Assembly: GCA_011033025.1 (NCBI GenBank)
Contig: WFMF01000294.1
Coordinates: 124,001 to 188,000 of the forward strand
Direction: 5' to 3'
Origin: Beroe forskalii
Lineage: Eukaryota; Ctenophora; Nuda; Beroida; Beroidae
DNA: 64,000 nt
Below, one piece after another: positions 42,690-56,230 of the stretch; position 1 is the stretch's first letter, and each line of letters opens with the position of its first letter. The position numbers were made by a program, and so were the translations under genes. The notes under the pieces are model-generated. The model saw nothing but the letters and a program-made list of their open reading frames with translations, had not been told where the DNA came from and did not search any database.

Positions 42690-45090
42690 ACAAATACGCA
42701 AGAGATTGCTTGCTACTTGCTTCGGACCAGGTATTTTCAAATTTCAGCTAGAATTATAAATTTCATCTCCAATCAAATAGCAGACAGGAACAGTGAACAC
42801 TGAACTTCACAGTGAGTACCGATTGCATAGTCTCCTTTTTCCAGATACATGACAGAATGGCAGGTATGGCATATATAATCAATAACTCTCAAATATTCAA
42901 TATATTATATCCGACCAATATCGCTAGTATTCAATATGTTATTTACAATTACAAAGTGCGACACACTAAATAATATGTGGGAGCCCGGAAACAATTCAAT
43001 TTTCAAATACTTCACACGAAATATTATTCGAAAGAACTAGCAAGAGTGACGTCACGAAACTTCCATATATGGAAGTATTTTGTTCATTTTCCTCCATATA
43101 TGGTAACTCGAGATGACACGACTATTAACTAAAACATTGAGAGTGACCTTTGATTATATCAAATATATTTGCCATACATTTTAGCAGCTGCGTTGTAAGA
43201 TATTATGATGATAAAATATCAATAGTAAATTCTAAAGAACCCCGTTTAATAAAAGAAACACCGTAATCGCGAATAAAGGACGATCAGCAGTACCTTGCGA
43301 GACATTTTCAAGTGGAGCGAAATTTGGGGCTTTTACGGTGAAAAGCAACCCCATTTTTAAATATGAAGTCTTAATAGTAGGTAACATTGAAAATAATCTC
43401 TCTATTTTCGATCTCACAAGTTTTAATCCCCAGAATTATAATGGACACCATATAAAGATGTCTCGTAAAGTACATCGTAGTAACGTCGCGCCCATCATTC
43501 GCGAATGGCGTAGTACATCAGTGATGCGATATATGATTTCAGGACTACGATTTCATCCAACCCTATGATTTCTAATGTATCAAATATTCTATACCGATTA
43601 AGTATCAATAAATCCCTAAAGTACCACAAATCACCCAGCGAAATAGAGATTATTTACATCCAGTGCAAATACATGTATAGTATAGGATATTATAATACTG
43701 ACAATTTATTAGACTGTAGCTGTGACATTGCTCTTCATGGAACGTTTATTGGCCAATGTTTCGGGTTGTTATGAAGGGTCAATGTTTTACTTAGGTATGT
43801 GTACATCAGCTATCACCCCTCTTACAGATACCAAAGCGATGGTGGTTGTAACCACTCCATTATGGAGCCAAAGTGGCAATTACCATACCCCAAGAAGCGG
43901 TCTCCCTGGAACAAAAGGCAGTTTGACATGATCAGTTAGCCACTAAGCACCATGATAATGACATCGCCGACAGATCGCAAGATATCCGCAATGCCACAGA
44001 CAGTAATTCGTGAATACCATTATATAACTATTATAACTTTACATAATTAATAAAGGCCACGACGACTGAGTTCACTGGGTTGCAACATACCGTGTGTGAC
44101 GTAAAAATAATGACGCTGACTGTATGATATATGAATTACTCGAAAACTATAATCTAAGGAACAATCAATATATTATAAGTATGTCGAAAGCCAGTCACAG
44201 GCGACTATAGTGACTACACTATAGAATTTGAATCCATGATACACTCGAGTCAATCTGAGTCGCCCATCAGTGGAGTACGATTATACATAGGAGGTACCAT
44301 TACACAATCCCAAGAGAATTGGATGAAAGAGTTACTGAATGATCGACAGGAACCAGGGTTTTCATGAATACGTAAAATTGAATACTATAATATTTAAATG
44401 ATGAATAAGGAAAATTGTTGAAAAATTCAAATAGCAACTGCATCGTTTTCTTTTTTTCTTCTTTCCATTAAAATTTTCAGCACATTCAAAAAATGAAAGT
44501 AATATATAATTAGGCGCCCTAATTACATATATATCCAATCAGTACCAAAGATATATATTGTTAATACTACATCAACACATGAAAAGGGTATATATTATAT
44601 TTAATTCAGATTTACAATCACAATTCTACTAAGGCCAAACTGCTCTGAAACACGCTCTCTCTTTTTCTCAGTCAAGATATGATATAAATCAGGAAGGCCT
44701 TGTTCAGCTATATATAAATATATCGAACGACAGTAAAGTTTTTGGACCTAAAGTTCCATTATACGTATCGCTGGGCAAAATCATAGCATCATATGACAAA
44801 TTATATATTACATAGTGCCCGCGAAACTGGTGTAAACTTTCGGTGATAAATCTGCACGTGTCGCGCGTGACACAGAACATGCACGTGTGTGTGTGAGTGC
44901 GCGCAGTGTAACCATGACGACGCGTGAGATAGTCACGTGACGCGTGACGAAGTCACGTGTGATGATGACACACCACGTGATCATCATCAGAGAACACAGA
45001 GATAGGGGAGAGCACGGGGAACATTTAACACACCGTTATTTTACATAGTGCACCACGTGCTCTCACGTGCTGGGTTCCACCTGAAACGGA
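42690..45090. other. Non-coding stretch, no gene seen
   Basis: AT-rich; includes two CCATATATGG palindromes (43063, 43094) and a CACGTG/GCGTGA-rich patch at 44,880-45,000. Presumably the 3' flank of the PP2A gene, whose last coding exon I could not find below 45,524. Confidence 0.35.
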
Positions 45091-45094
45091 CGAT

Positions 45095-45378
45095 TGGGTT
45101 AGAAGACGAGTGGGTAAGAATACGAGTGGGTTAGAAGACGAGTGGGTTAGAAGACCGGTGGGTTAGAGTACGAGTGGGTAAGAATACGATTGGGTTAGAA
45201 GACCGGTGGGTTAGAAGACCGGTGGGTTAGAAGACGAGTGGGTTAGAAGACGAGTGGGTTAGAAGACGAGTGGGTTAGAAGACGAGTGGGTTAGAAGACG
45301 AGTGGGTTAGAATACGAGTGGGTTACAGTACGAGTGGGTTAGAGTACGAGTGGGTTAGAGTACGAGTGGGTAAGAATG
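45095..45378. repeat. 16-bp minisatellite (GTGGGTTAGAAGACGA), about 17 units
   Basis: Nearly homogeneous units with AAGACGA/ATACGA/AAGACCG variants. It lies in the intron that follows the last recognised PP2A B56 exon (donor at 45523). Confidence 0.92.
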
Positions 45379-45523
45379 ATGATGGCTCAAAAGCAAAGAA
45401 ATTGTCAGAATATATCGTCCTTAAACCTGAATTCAACACTATCCAAATCGGATAGTCCTCCAAAAACTGTTTTGCATTTGAACTCCCTAAACTTAACAGT
45501 AGTAGGAGAAGTGAGGCTAGTAC

Positions 45524-47226
45524 CTTATGCTGGTGGTGTTGTAGGAGCGCTTTCCTAGTCTCGAAGTCCACGGGAAGGAAGGACTTCCTCCGGGTCAGGT
45601 CCCTTTGTACGGCAGCATCCACTGGCTCCTCGTCCTCTGCTGGCGCACCCTTGTCAGGCTGAGGATATACCATGGTTAAACTTTAAAGGTGCGAAAAGAG
45701 GGAAGAGAATTCATCGAAATGAACAAAACGGTATATCTTTGAACTGTTGTTCCATGAAAGTTTGTCACTTTGGCATTGGTGCACCAAAAATATGAAAGGG
45801 CAAAACAAGCCATTTTTTCACTCACGAGCGCGTTGATGGTGTCAGCCAGGGTCGTTGGGTCAATCCCATCCTCCTCTTCCTCATTATCTGCGATGGGTGA
45901 GGAGAACTGGCTGTTTCCCGTGGAGGGGTGTATCAAGTCGATGGCGTTCCCTGACTTGGTCTTGTCCGCGTTCTGAATGGCAGCCTGTTCGAGGGCTACC
46001 CACGCCTCCTCACGCTCCTTGATCTTCTGCCGTTCCCGTTGCCGTTCGTCTTTGTACCGAACTGTGCACTCGTCGAAAAGACGCTGGTTCATTTCCATGA
46101 AGAGTTTCAGAGCGTTGTAGATCAAACCGTGAATCGTCTTGTAAAATAAAGACGGTTAAACGATAATACGTGGTAAAATGAAACCTTTACAGATAAAGAT
46201 CACGAAGCGTGAAGTTTTAGAATTACTATCGAGCCCACATGATTGAAGAAAAAACTAACTTGTTCCAATGGGATTTAGAGTTTTTGTAGAGGGCACCGAA
46301 CATGATAGGTAGAATAACGTCGGCATTGTCGCTGATCAGGGTCATGATGTAGTCGTTGTTCCAGAAGTACAGAGCTCTCTCGGCCACCTGAACAGATTGT
46401 AGAGTGGTATGGTAGGGGGATAAATGGAGAAAAGAGAATGTAAAATGCAGAGTGGTATGGGGTGAATGGAGACGAGCAGTGTTTAATATATGGAGTAGAA
46501 TGAATGAGGAATATATGGAGATTCTATAGTACAGACAGATGGATCAGTCATTAGACTGTATATATTATCATAGAACAGTCATGTGGGCATATACCGAGGG
46601 TAGTAAAGTGTGATGTGTAATAATAGGGTGGAATTAGCTCACTGTTCACACCACGTACAAGAGTTGATGACCAGTAGGAAGAGTGGAATTAATCACGTGA
46701 TATCTTTTTTTGGTGAAGAAGTTTGGCACAAACACAGAACTTCTCAATACCTGAAAGTGGGGGCTGGAGACGCATCGGGCAAGTTGCTGGAACAGCGGTC
46801 GCATGATCTTTCGGAACTCGTGTGGCTCGATAACGTCCAGAATCTCCTCCAACTCGTTGAGAAACATGACCTGTCGGGAGGAAGGTGTTGTCAAAGGGGT
46901 GGCAACACGACAGGCTGTCAACTAATTATCTGTTTACAATGGTAATTAATTAATTTGATTATTTTAACATTTTGGATAGCAATATCGATATTGCATTTTG
47001 TATGACTTTAGACCGTGCGCTGCTAGTACTAAAAGCGCAATATGCATTTATGTCCCACTGCGCGCGCTGTCGCTATTTTGGAAGCGGTGCATAGAAGCAG
47101 ACGCCTATTAAATCCAGCTACCTCTTTCGGGCTGTGGGTCTTGGGCCAAAACTTGAGTAGTCCCTTTATCACAACTTCAGTCAAAACAGAGTCCTTTTCC
47201 AAGAACTGTACCACACAGTATGCTAG
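45524..47226 (-). CDS. PPP2R5: PP2A regulatory subunit B56 (B'), C-terminal half, five exons
   Basis: Exons in transcript order: 47122-47226, 46751-46870, 46260-46387, 45826-46138 and 45524-45658, together about 267 residues. Near-verbatim B56 stretches: [94 protein letters not shown], and the tail RRKSFLPVD for the usual RRKSELP. Family role: B56 is a HEAT-repeat subunit that directs the PP2A core enzyme to LxxIxE-motif substrates. An acidic stretch ending EEEEDGIDP lies in the variable C-terminal region. Upstream exons (HEAT repeats 1-4) and the final exon after HHQHK are not found, although 17 kb of window remains upstream. One intron (46138-46259) has non-standard ends. The isoform cannot be assigned. 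Confidence 0.88.
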
Positions 47227-47229
47227 CTG

Positions 47230-50200
47230 AAATATTGGTTACAATTATTAGAAAGCATCTAATTGCGAACTGTAACGCAATAGTTATATATGTATATCGA
47301 CATAAATGTAGCGCTGTGTGTGAACAACAAATTAATTCGGTATCGCTGCAGTCTGAAGACTGCTAAAGAAACTTATTAAACGCACTTAACTAATTAATAA
47401 CCTAAAGAGAACTGCAGTAGCATGTCTGATGTGAGAGAGATAGAAGGGAGTACATACATACATACATACATTGGTACGTCACGTGTATACATCCGAGTAT
47501 ATCGGACCACCTACGGAGCGAATAAGGTAGATGTCCACAGAAAATATACTGTACAGTTAAAAGAGCTATGCAATTAAACCATCGCTTGTATATACCGGTA
47601 TTTCATAAAGAGTAGTGCTAGTGGGCACCTATATATAATATAACCTATTTCTGATTAAGTTGACACACTTCTGATTATGTTCCTTGGAAATTTGTAACAA
47701 TCTATTACAAAATTCATTATATATGAAGGCTCCTCCGAGCCCAAATGATTAAATAATGATGCCATTCCTCAATGATTTCGCTGGATTTTTAATAAAGGGT
47801 AGCCGCAACTCATATATTAAAAGAAATCTCGTCGAGAGTGCGAAACATTCAAAATAATTCTCTTCTGCCCAGGCTCTGCTTTGCAATGACATCAAATGAC
47901 ATCAAGCAACGCCTAAAGTGACGTTTCATTATATGCAAAAATCAAAATTTACTGCTGCAACCAGTTGATTTTCTTTACGAACCCCTAGTGAAAGGTTCAT
48001 GTAAAATACTTTCATCAAAAATAGAATAATCACAAGATATGAGATTTTGTAATGCACTTCATTTACGAATGACGATACTCAATCAAATACGAGGCAAGGA
48101 GGGACCCGCCTTCATTGTCACATAAGATACTGCAGAGTGCAGAAGTTTACGAATTTCTATTCTTGCTCAAAGCAAAGAAAATTAAGGTTCTCTTCAATTA
48201 ATCCAAGGGTAGGAAGGATCGGTATCAAGTTTTTTAGGGATTACGAAATGTGGCGCGTCTTTACAGATTTACAGATACTGTACGAACATTTTGATGTTAA
48301 AGTACAAAAATTTAAGATCTATTCAATACTATTTATACTGTGAAATGAAAGCAGCGGCCAGCGTCAAGGATTTCTTTAAAACCAAGCAGGGTCCCACATA
48401 TAGCTGATAAAAAGCCCACAGAAGAAATTCAGAGATATGAAAAACGTGAGAGACCGAAAAGACTGGAGATGCAAGAAAACTGAGAAGAAGTAATTATAAA
48501 TTAATCAGAATATCATCATCTCTAACAGATATAGAGTAAAGACCTGCTTTATACACCAAACTATACTAATGAGGGAAGAGTTACACTCAGATGCACTAAC
48601 AACTTGAGGTTCCATTAAGTGATGGTGACCATTGGTGACGTCATTATCATGGTTTACAGTGGAGCATTGATATGATACTAAACCACGTCAATAAATTTGT
48701 CGTTAGACCTTTATTTAAGCTTACAGTGGAGGTAACATGGCGAGGTTTCAATCGAGGAACAACTATACTTACACTATTGAAGTATTGACAATATCTATAT
48801 TGACGGGTGTCCCAGAGACCAGGGCAATCTCAGAGATAAACTCAATTCATGATCTACCATGTTGTTAAAATGCCTGATTTGAGCGTTATACCGAGTAAAA
48901 ACACTTCTCGATAAAACGGATATTTTTGGAAGACGGTTCAGTAGATATTATACGTGTACGGTGCTTGTTGAGGCTGAGTGAGAGTAACAAGCAGTGAGTA
49001 CATAACGTGGCTATTTCCTGCTACCTCTAACACGGGATGGCATTTTGACAAATATCACTTTATCTACTATCACTTACCAACTAACTTTAAATCACTTACC
49101 AGTTACCAGTGAAGAAGATCACTTGTCATACCGACTATCTATCACTTATAATCACTTATCACTAACATCGGTACTTCCAGCTACCTCTAACACTGGATGG
49201 CATTATGACAACTTTCACTATATCGACTAAATTATCACTTGTTCAATGTTCACTTCAGTCACTTGTTCACTAATATCACTTACCAGTGAAAGAAGATCAC
49301 ATATATCACTTATCCAGTAAGAGCTGTCACATTGATGGACCGAGGAGTGATTTCTTCACCGAAGCCGAGTCCTCATTCGATCATCACTCGGTTACCAACC
49401 AGGTGTGGCTGTAGACTGCCAAGTTTTCTGAACGAGACAACTTCTTACTTCACATTCGGACACGTTCAGAAATAACTGCTATGACTGGCCAGTTGAAAGG
49501 CCACGATACCAAAATCACAGTAGTATCAGTTCTTGGCCCTGATAGAACTAGGCCCATATAAAGGTCGATACAAGAGCAACAACCACTTCAAAATATCCCC
49601 TCTGGAAGTATTTATAGGTGACGATAGTCGATAACATATAAATATTGTAAATTCAATATCCTCGAATAGAATTAAATTTAAAGGGTTACATTGTAGATTA
49701 TTTTGAAGGTTCCCTAATTCGGCATTGACCGTGTCGCGTTAGATTATAATTTTGACAAGCTTCAACCGTGTCAGACTGTCAGACTGACACTGTTCATCAA
49801 GTATTACTGTGCATAGAAAGACATTCATAATTTGACGAATTATATACAACAAAACATGGTTGTGTAACCTTCGTAAATATATATACAGTATATAGTACAG
49901 TACAGTATTGTATTGATTTAAATCTTAAAAGCAATGAGAGCCTATAATATAATATGTTATTCTATGAGCTATATCAAATGATAATCATGTGTGATGGTGC
50001 CAATACGGCTTTTAACACTTCGTGTCATATGACACTTTATAAACAGGAGCACTTGTTTGTTTGTAAGCAGCAGCGGTTTGATGCTTTGTATGAGAACGGA
50101 GGGATCTTCAAGCAGTCAAAAACCCCACAAAATCAAACCCCTATTTGTAAAATTTGGCTTCCAAAATATATGGTGATTAACTTGTAAGTCAGTTTACCAG

Positions 50201-53200
50201 TATGTCAATCAACGTTGCGTATTAAATTCAATATTTGCCACTGACTGTGTCAGTGCGTGAGATGGTCTTATAGCCGGCAAGTCAGTGAGTAACTGATAAT
50301 TGGGCTTTATAATAAGTATTTGATATATCTGCGAGAGTTTAACTGCCTGATAGGTGTTAAGTTTATTATAATACACTGCGATAATACCTTCTAATAAAAT
50401 ATATTAGCTTGTAAATATATACCCGCCTAAGGGAATTTATATACGGAGTGGCGTCATCGATTTAACATCACTCAGGTTAATAATGATGTCACTTTCAAAT
50501 TTATGATTTATCAGCGACCTTAGGGATGTGGTTATATTATATACCATGAAATAATATAATACGGTTATAAACTTAAGATTTACAGCGAGGCATGGTGGAA
50601 TGGTTGCTGTGTAGATCTGTATCAAACAGAGTAATTTTATGATAACCTTATATTGCAGTAAGTCTATCATAGTACTACAGTTCATATATAATCCAAGGCA
50701 TTACCATGACATTTCTTAACTTCTAACGTTCAATCTTTACGGCATTTTGTGTCCAGCGGTCGCTTGTTCTCAGAAGCACCGAAGTCATCATAAAGGCTTT
50801 CTTTCCGACGAACACACATGAGACAGTGGGCTGGAACACCACTATTTCATGGAAGCACCATGTATGAAGAAGAAACAGTGGTGTCATGATATATAGCTCT
50901 AACTTTGACTTCAATTCTCATACATTGGAGAGTTTTGATTCTAATAATCTGATGTTAAGTTTGACTCTAAGAGAATGATTCTCATATTATGTAGAAAGAG
51001 TTCCGATTATATGGGAACTGGAGTTGTTCAATTCTCATGATATATTCAAACATTTTCCATTCTAATTACATCTGTTGGATTCCAATAATGTTGGGACATA
51101 TCTTGCAAAGTAGACTGTTTAATTGCACACCAATTCTAGGAATCACTTGTATCAGATACACCATTGATTTAAAACTTAAGGTTTTTGGTCAATTAGTTCA
51201 TGCATCTACAGATCTACACACAGCGAGATTCTAACAGCCCTACCACACACATGGCACCAAATATACTGCTGTGGAAGTTACTCCATGAAATCCATCCGAT
51301 ATTACATGGAACAATCAATCAGCAGCAGGGGGAGTCAAATATTGGCAAATTTCACAGGTACACACCAGAGCTCTCCATTCTCTCTGTAACTTGGAAATTA
51401 GAAGACTGCCAATATAATATATCATAATTATAATTGACTTTCAAGGCACACACACATTTTGCAAATTACAAAGCTCTACAAAATCTCTAACAATATCTGA
51501 GCACATCTCGGGCGGTTAACTCCAAACGTTTTATATAAAAAACTCTGGTCTGGGGATATATATTAACTTGTAGTGTTATTCCGGTACTATTCCCAATTCA
51601 TGAAGCAGTACAAGGCCTACATTTCTCCGTGTATATTAGAGCCTTGAAATACATAACATGTACAGAATGTGTTAGAGTTACGTTCATCGTTCAGCATGGA
51701 AGGGGAATGCGCATCGTATGGATGAATGGAGATGGTACAACACTTGTGCGTTTTAAAAAACTAAATATTACACAATTTACAGAAGCTGTATTTGCTTCAC
51801 TCTTATGTAGGAAACCCCTCCATCCATCTACCTTGCTCGAGTAAAATATGTGAAAATCGCTAATGTCGAGAATTTATGTAGTTAATGTAATGTAATGGGG
51901 AAATGTACAGCATTTTTATTGGAAGGGAATGTAGCTGTCAAAATTAAAATTTCGTAATATTCCCATGATTCTGACATGCTACTATTATAATGCCTCGCGA
52001 ACTGTCTTTTTATTGGAATGCGCCAAAAATAGCCAGTCAACCAAGTTCTATTTTCAATCGAATGATCTCGTTAAAACCTTGAAAATAATTTCGTTTTAAA
52101 ACTTCAATGCTTATTAACACCCCCACCAAAACCTTCTGAATTATGTACAAGTAATCTAAGAAGTGCGTGCTCGCTTCATAACCAGATTGAAAGTCCTGAC
52201 TTATACATACACTTGCATCCACACTTACATCCACACGATACTTATAAATATATCCCTGCATACACATACATAGGTACATAGGACCCTGGTTACGGCTTCT
52301 ACATAACCGGAGTAACTTGTATCAAATGTCTTGGTGTGACTGTGCTGGTTAACTTCTAATTTCATGTTCTGGTTGTCAAGCTAAGAGTAGGCGGGTGAAA
52401 TGACGTCATTATCATACGTTTAACATGATGAATTGATGGCATGGAAGCGCCTATTTCCCACCCAGGGCATTTAACATGTGTATCAAGTGACATGACACAC
52501 GTACATACAGTGCGTGTTGTCGATATATAGGGAGATAATTTAAGGGAGAGTGTGTTGTAATTATGTGGGATATGTGTGAAGCTCAAGGCAGTGTGCCCAA
52601 TGTGCCGACTCTATGGGAGCAGAAACTTGAAATCTCCAAGAGCAGACTCTCTCGTCTATAAGAAAAGACTCTCAAGAACCTACTCTATTGAACCACAGTG
52701 CATCGGCTTTTGAACGTTTTTTTGTTTTTCTGGGACACCGGTTGAGATTTGAGCCATGACCAACATTTCTTGCACAGAGGACTTCTCAGTTCTCTCTGAA
52801 AGATCCGGATAATGAATAATCATCCCACTATGGTCCGAAAAAACCGGAATCGGTGTTTCAATATCCGTTAAAAATACCCAAATATGAAACCGGCGAGTTT
52901 GGGCAACGTGAGAGACTCCTTTTCTGGCAGAATGATACGATTCCGGTTTATTTTTAGAAACCAGACCGGGTTCATCCCCATTAGATAGGTAAGTCCTTCA
53001 TTAATACCGTTCCGTAATCTGGAGACATGAACTGATCAAATTGCAGCAATTCTGAGCACTGTGGTTTGTGGATGAAATATGCTGCATAACTCTCTTATAT
53101 TCATTCCTAAGAGCCTACTCTCGTATCCAGGCAGAGTTTAAACTGGTGTCTACATACTGAGTGACGCTAACACACGATAAATGGTCAATAATGACGTCAT

Positions 53201-54396
53201 TTTTATGTTCTAAACTACACAATAAGGGGCATCACACCGTCTAACATTGCCGTGCCTTTCATATTATATAATGAAGCATATTGAATGCCATGCAACTTTC
53301 AACGGGCACCATAGTATGCGAAGTGCCAGATTCATTATGAGATGCTAGTAAGGCGTCTAGTGGCGTCATCAATTTACCTTATTTGGATAAAATACACCGA
53401 AAAGTGCCCTAATATGGTCAATTTGGTCATTACATATGTTCCTTATGTTTTCTATAATAGACTTCTGTTTATGATATTCCGTTTTCTTTATTTCTGAAAA
53501 GGATGTAGCAGCGTGTACGTACACTTAAACCGGCATTTTCAGGTTGCTATAAATAACAGTGAACAGAGTCTGTGTGGGTATTTCGGTAAAATCCAGGAAA
53601 AACGCTTTCCGGAATCGACCGCACCATATTTGGGAATATCTACAACGCTATGTGTAGTTAACTGAAAAAAACGTACCGTAATTATACTTTTTAAAAGTTA
53701 GGTAGTTCGTACATTGATAGAACGTACCGTAATTCTGCGAAATTAGTAGCGGAATCCGGCAAAGTCAGAATATATTTCAACCGTAGTACACTTCACCTTG
53801 CTATACTTTCTCATTTCAGAATTACCATCGACATTTGGGCAATGCCTTCCTGAATCCCAATATATATCTAGCCCTGAGTGAAATATCAAATATGTGTGGA
53901 GATCATGTATGATTGCATTCATCGAATAGTTGATCACAACAACCATTCCTTACTCCTCGTTTTCTGCCATGTTTTATTCACCACTCATACACCCGAAAGA
54001 TTCAATTCCATAGTCCATACAACGCACGTATGGTTCTGCTACACCGACATTTACATAACTTGCACACTATGTCAGGTTACAAGTTAGCGATGTAATTATA
54101 CCTCCAAATCATGAGATAGGGAAGTATCATACAAAGGTCGCTCATTTATGAAGTATCGGAAATTGAGAGTGACGTCATTATCAGGGCTCAGGGTAGTGAG
54201 TTGATGACGTCATACTGGCTTTTAACCAAGCACGGCAAACTATTCTCTTCTATCATGAGTCATGAAGTGGTCGTGTAGGAGGACGGGTTTTCCTGATTTT
54301 CCCAGGGCAAGTTAAGTGTAATTATTTACATATTATTACATCGCATCTCTTCTCCATAGTCTGTGTGAGCAGTGCAACACTTATACATCGTACTAT
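47230..54396. other. Gene-poor, AT-rich region
   Basis: No further PP2A exon or other gene recognised. Contains a degenerate ACTATCACTTACCA repeat at about 49,055-49,330 and several TGACGTCA-centred motifs (48,636; 52,401; 53,192; 54,170; 54,205). It may be one long intron of PPP2R5. Confidence 0.4.
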
Positions 54397-54404
54397 GTGT
54401 CCGG

Positions 54405-54849
54405 CAGGCCCGTAAACAGAGGGGGGGGGGGCTAGGGGGGCTGCAGCCCCCCTCGGAAGAAAAAGTACCATTTCAAAAAATAGTTAGAATAAAAGTTTTT
54501 TGACTGATAGTCATAATTATATACTTTGGCTTGGTTAAATAGTGGCAGTTTACTAGTTTAATCTTATTCTGACTGTTATAGCTCGTTTATATTTGATTGT
54601 ATACTTTTTCGATGCTCTAATTTTGACAAATATCGTCCTGTACATTTCCTGTACATTTCTTTATTGTAAAATTCATCCTGCAGCACCCCAATTTCCCTAA
54701 AATTGTTCGGGGGCTCCGCCCCTAACCCCTTGGCAGGGGCTCGCCCCTGAACCCCGGTGGGGGCTGCGCCCCAGACCCCTGCCGCAGCTTGCTCGATTCG
54801 CTCGCAGCGCAAGGGCCCCTCCCGGAAAAGAATCCTGGCTACGGGCCTG
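54405..54849. mobile_element. 445-bp hAT-like MITE
   Basis: Ends CAGGCCCGTA and TACGGGCCTG, with CAGGCCCGTAGCCAGGATTC-like continuation as in many animal hAT elements. Flanks GTGTCCGG (54397-54404) and GTTTCCGG (54850-54857) are an 8-bp target duplication with one change. It contains a G run near the left end and a region of GGGGCTCCGCCCCTAACCCC type near the right. No transposase. Confidence 0.85.
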
Positions 54850-54859
54850 GTTTCCGGCT

Positions 54860-56230
54860 GCTAAGAGTAGCACTGTAGAGCGTTATACCCCCTCGGAGTC
54901 CCCGGCCCCAATAGATCATATTATACCTCACGAGATAAGTTTATGTGGAACGAAATTTGGAGATTTTACGAAAAAATTCCCATAAATATGTCTCGTGAGT
55001 TGCCGGGACAATTAATCAAGACTCCATATTCCATACAGCGAGTAATCGTAACATTTCAAAATATCTCATGATGTCAAGCCTAATAGAAAATCATTTTTGC
55101 AAATCAAAAACCCAATGGGTCATTACGAAATGAATTTAACTTTCTTTGAGTCGTTAATGATTCTTTAGAATTGCACCAAATCTTAGAGCAGCTCAGGATG
55201 CATTTAGCGCCATAATGCATTACGTAAGATACTGGTAAACACAATGCTCTATTACTCCTGTATTATTACTTAAAGTGTTGATAACCAAACGCACAATGTC
55301 GTCTACGACAAGTAGAGTTTGTTTACGTCATCTAACCACCCATTCAAATCCATTCTACTACCATCACTCGTAAAGTCGTAACGGTGTAAATCTGCGTTAA
55401 ATTCTACACATGACGGAAGCGGTCGAGGAAATGGACATTTTCTGCATGAAACAACGCTCATATTATGACGTCTTCTGAACTATAATAAATAAATAAAATA
55501 AAATTCATTCGACACACCAGACTGGTACTGGTAGCTTTGTTAAGGGCAATGTTGATTGTTTTTGCCCTTTGGTGTCTGTATGAAACATATAAGATTCTTG
55601 TTTCTGTTTCTGGCTATTGAAAGCTAGGAAGCTAGGAGATGACATCGGATCAGTAAAACAACAGAGACAAATAATAATTCCAAGTAGGAAGTGAGAATCT
55701 GAATCCCGCAATCGTCTTGACACTGACCGATCGGCGCGCAAGTTTACGACCAATTCGCGTTGAATGGTCAATTTCAACTTCTGTACCCGTGGGCGTGCCA
55801 ATTTACGCTGTCGTTGGTAGAATGGACTAGAGCTGTGACGCAGCCAAAGGGTTTTCAGACTTTGGTTAGAAAATATCGAATCGTAGCTGAGCACTGAGCG
55901 GTAGTATTAATTTTCCTGTCTATTGTGAAAATCTACATACAGATATATGGAAATATATTTCGTATTTTTGCATACCCTGATCGCAAAGTGCATACCCTGG
56001 CTACAGGAGTAGCCAATGGCGGGCTGCAACGGCCACCTTTCCCCGCGCAGGGAGAGCTTTAGCCGCCGTTCTGCAGTTCAAGAAGTACACTTACAAGACT
56101 TACCATACACTAGACTTACACGTGCTACTTACACGCTAGACTTACCAAGCGTAAAAACGTGTGCGTATATAGCTAATGATATGTTTTATACACCGCACTG
56201 TTATAAGGTAAAAAACGGCAAAAAATGCCA
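54860..56230. other. Non-coding stretch between mobile elements
   Basis: No gene recognised. A minus-strand frame at about 55,505-55,890 lacks an ATG and any known motif. Short TTACA(A/C)ACTAGACTTAC-like repeats lie near 56,090-56,150. Confidence 0.35.

Noticed and set aside
55505-55894. Minus-strand 129-codon frame as a gene or retroelement gag piece
   Set aside because: It starts at GTG, not ATG, has no domain I can name and no splice context.
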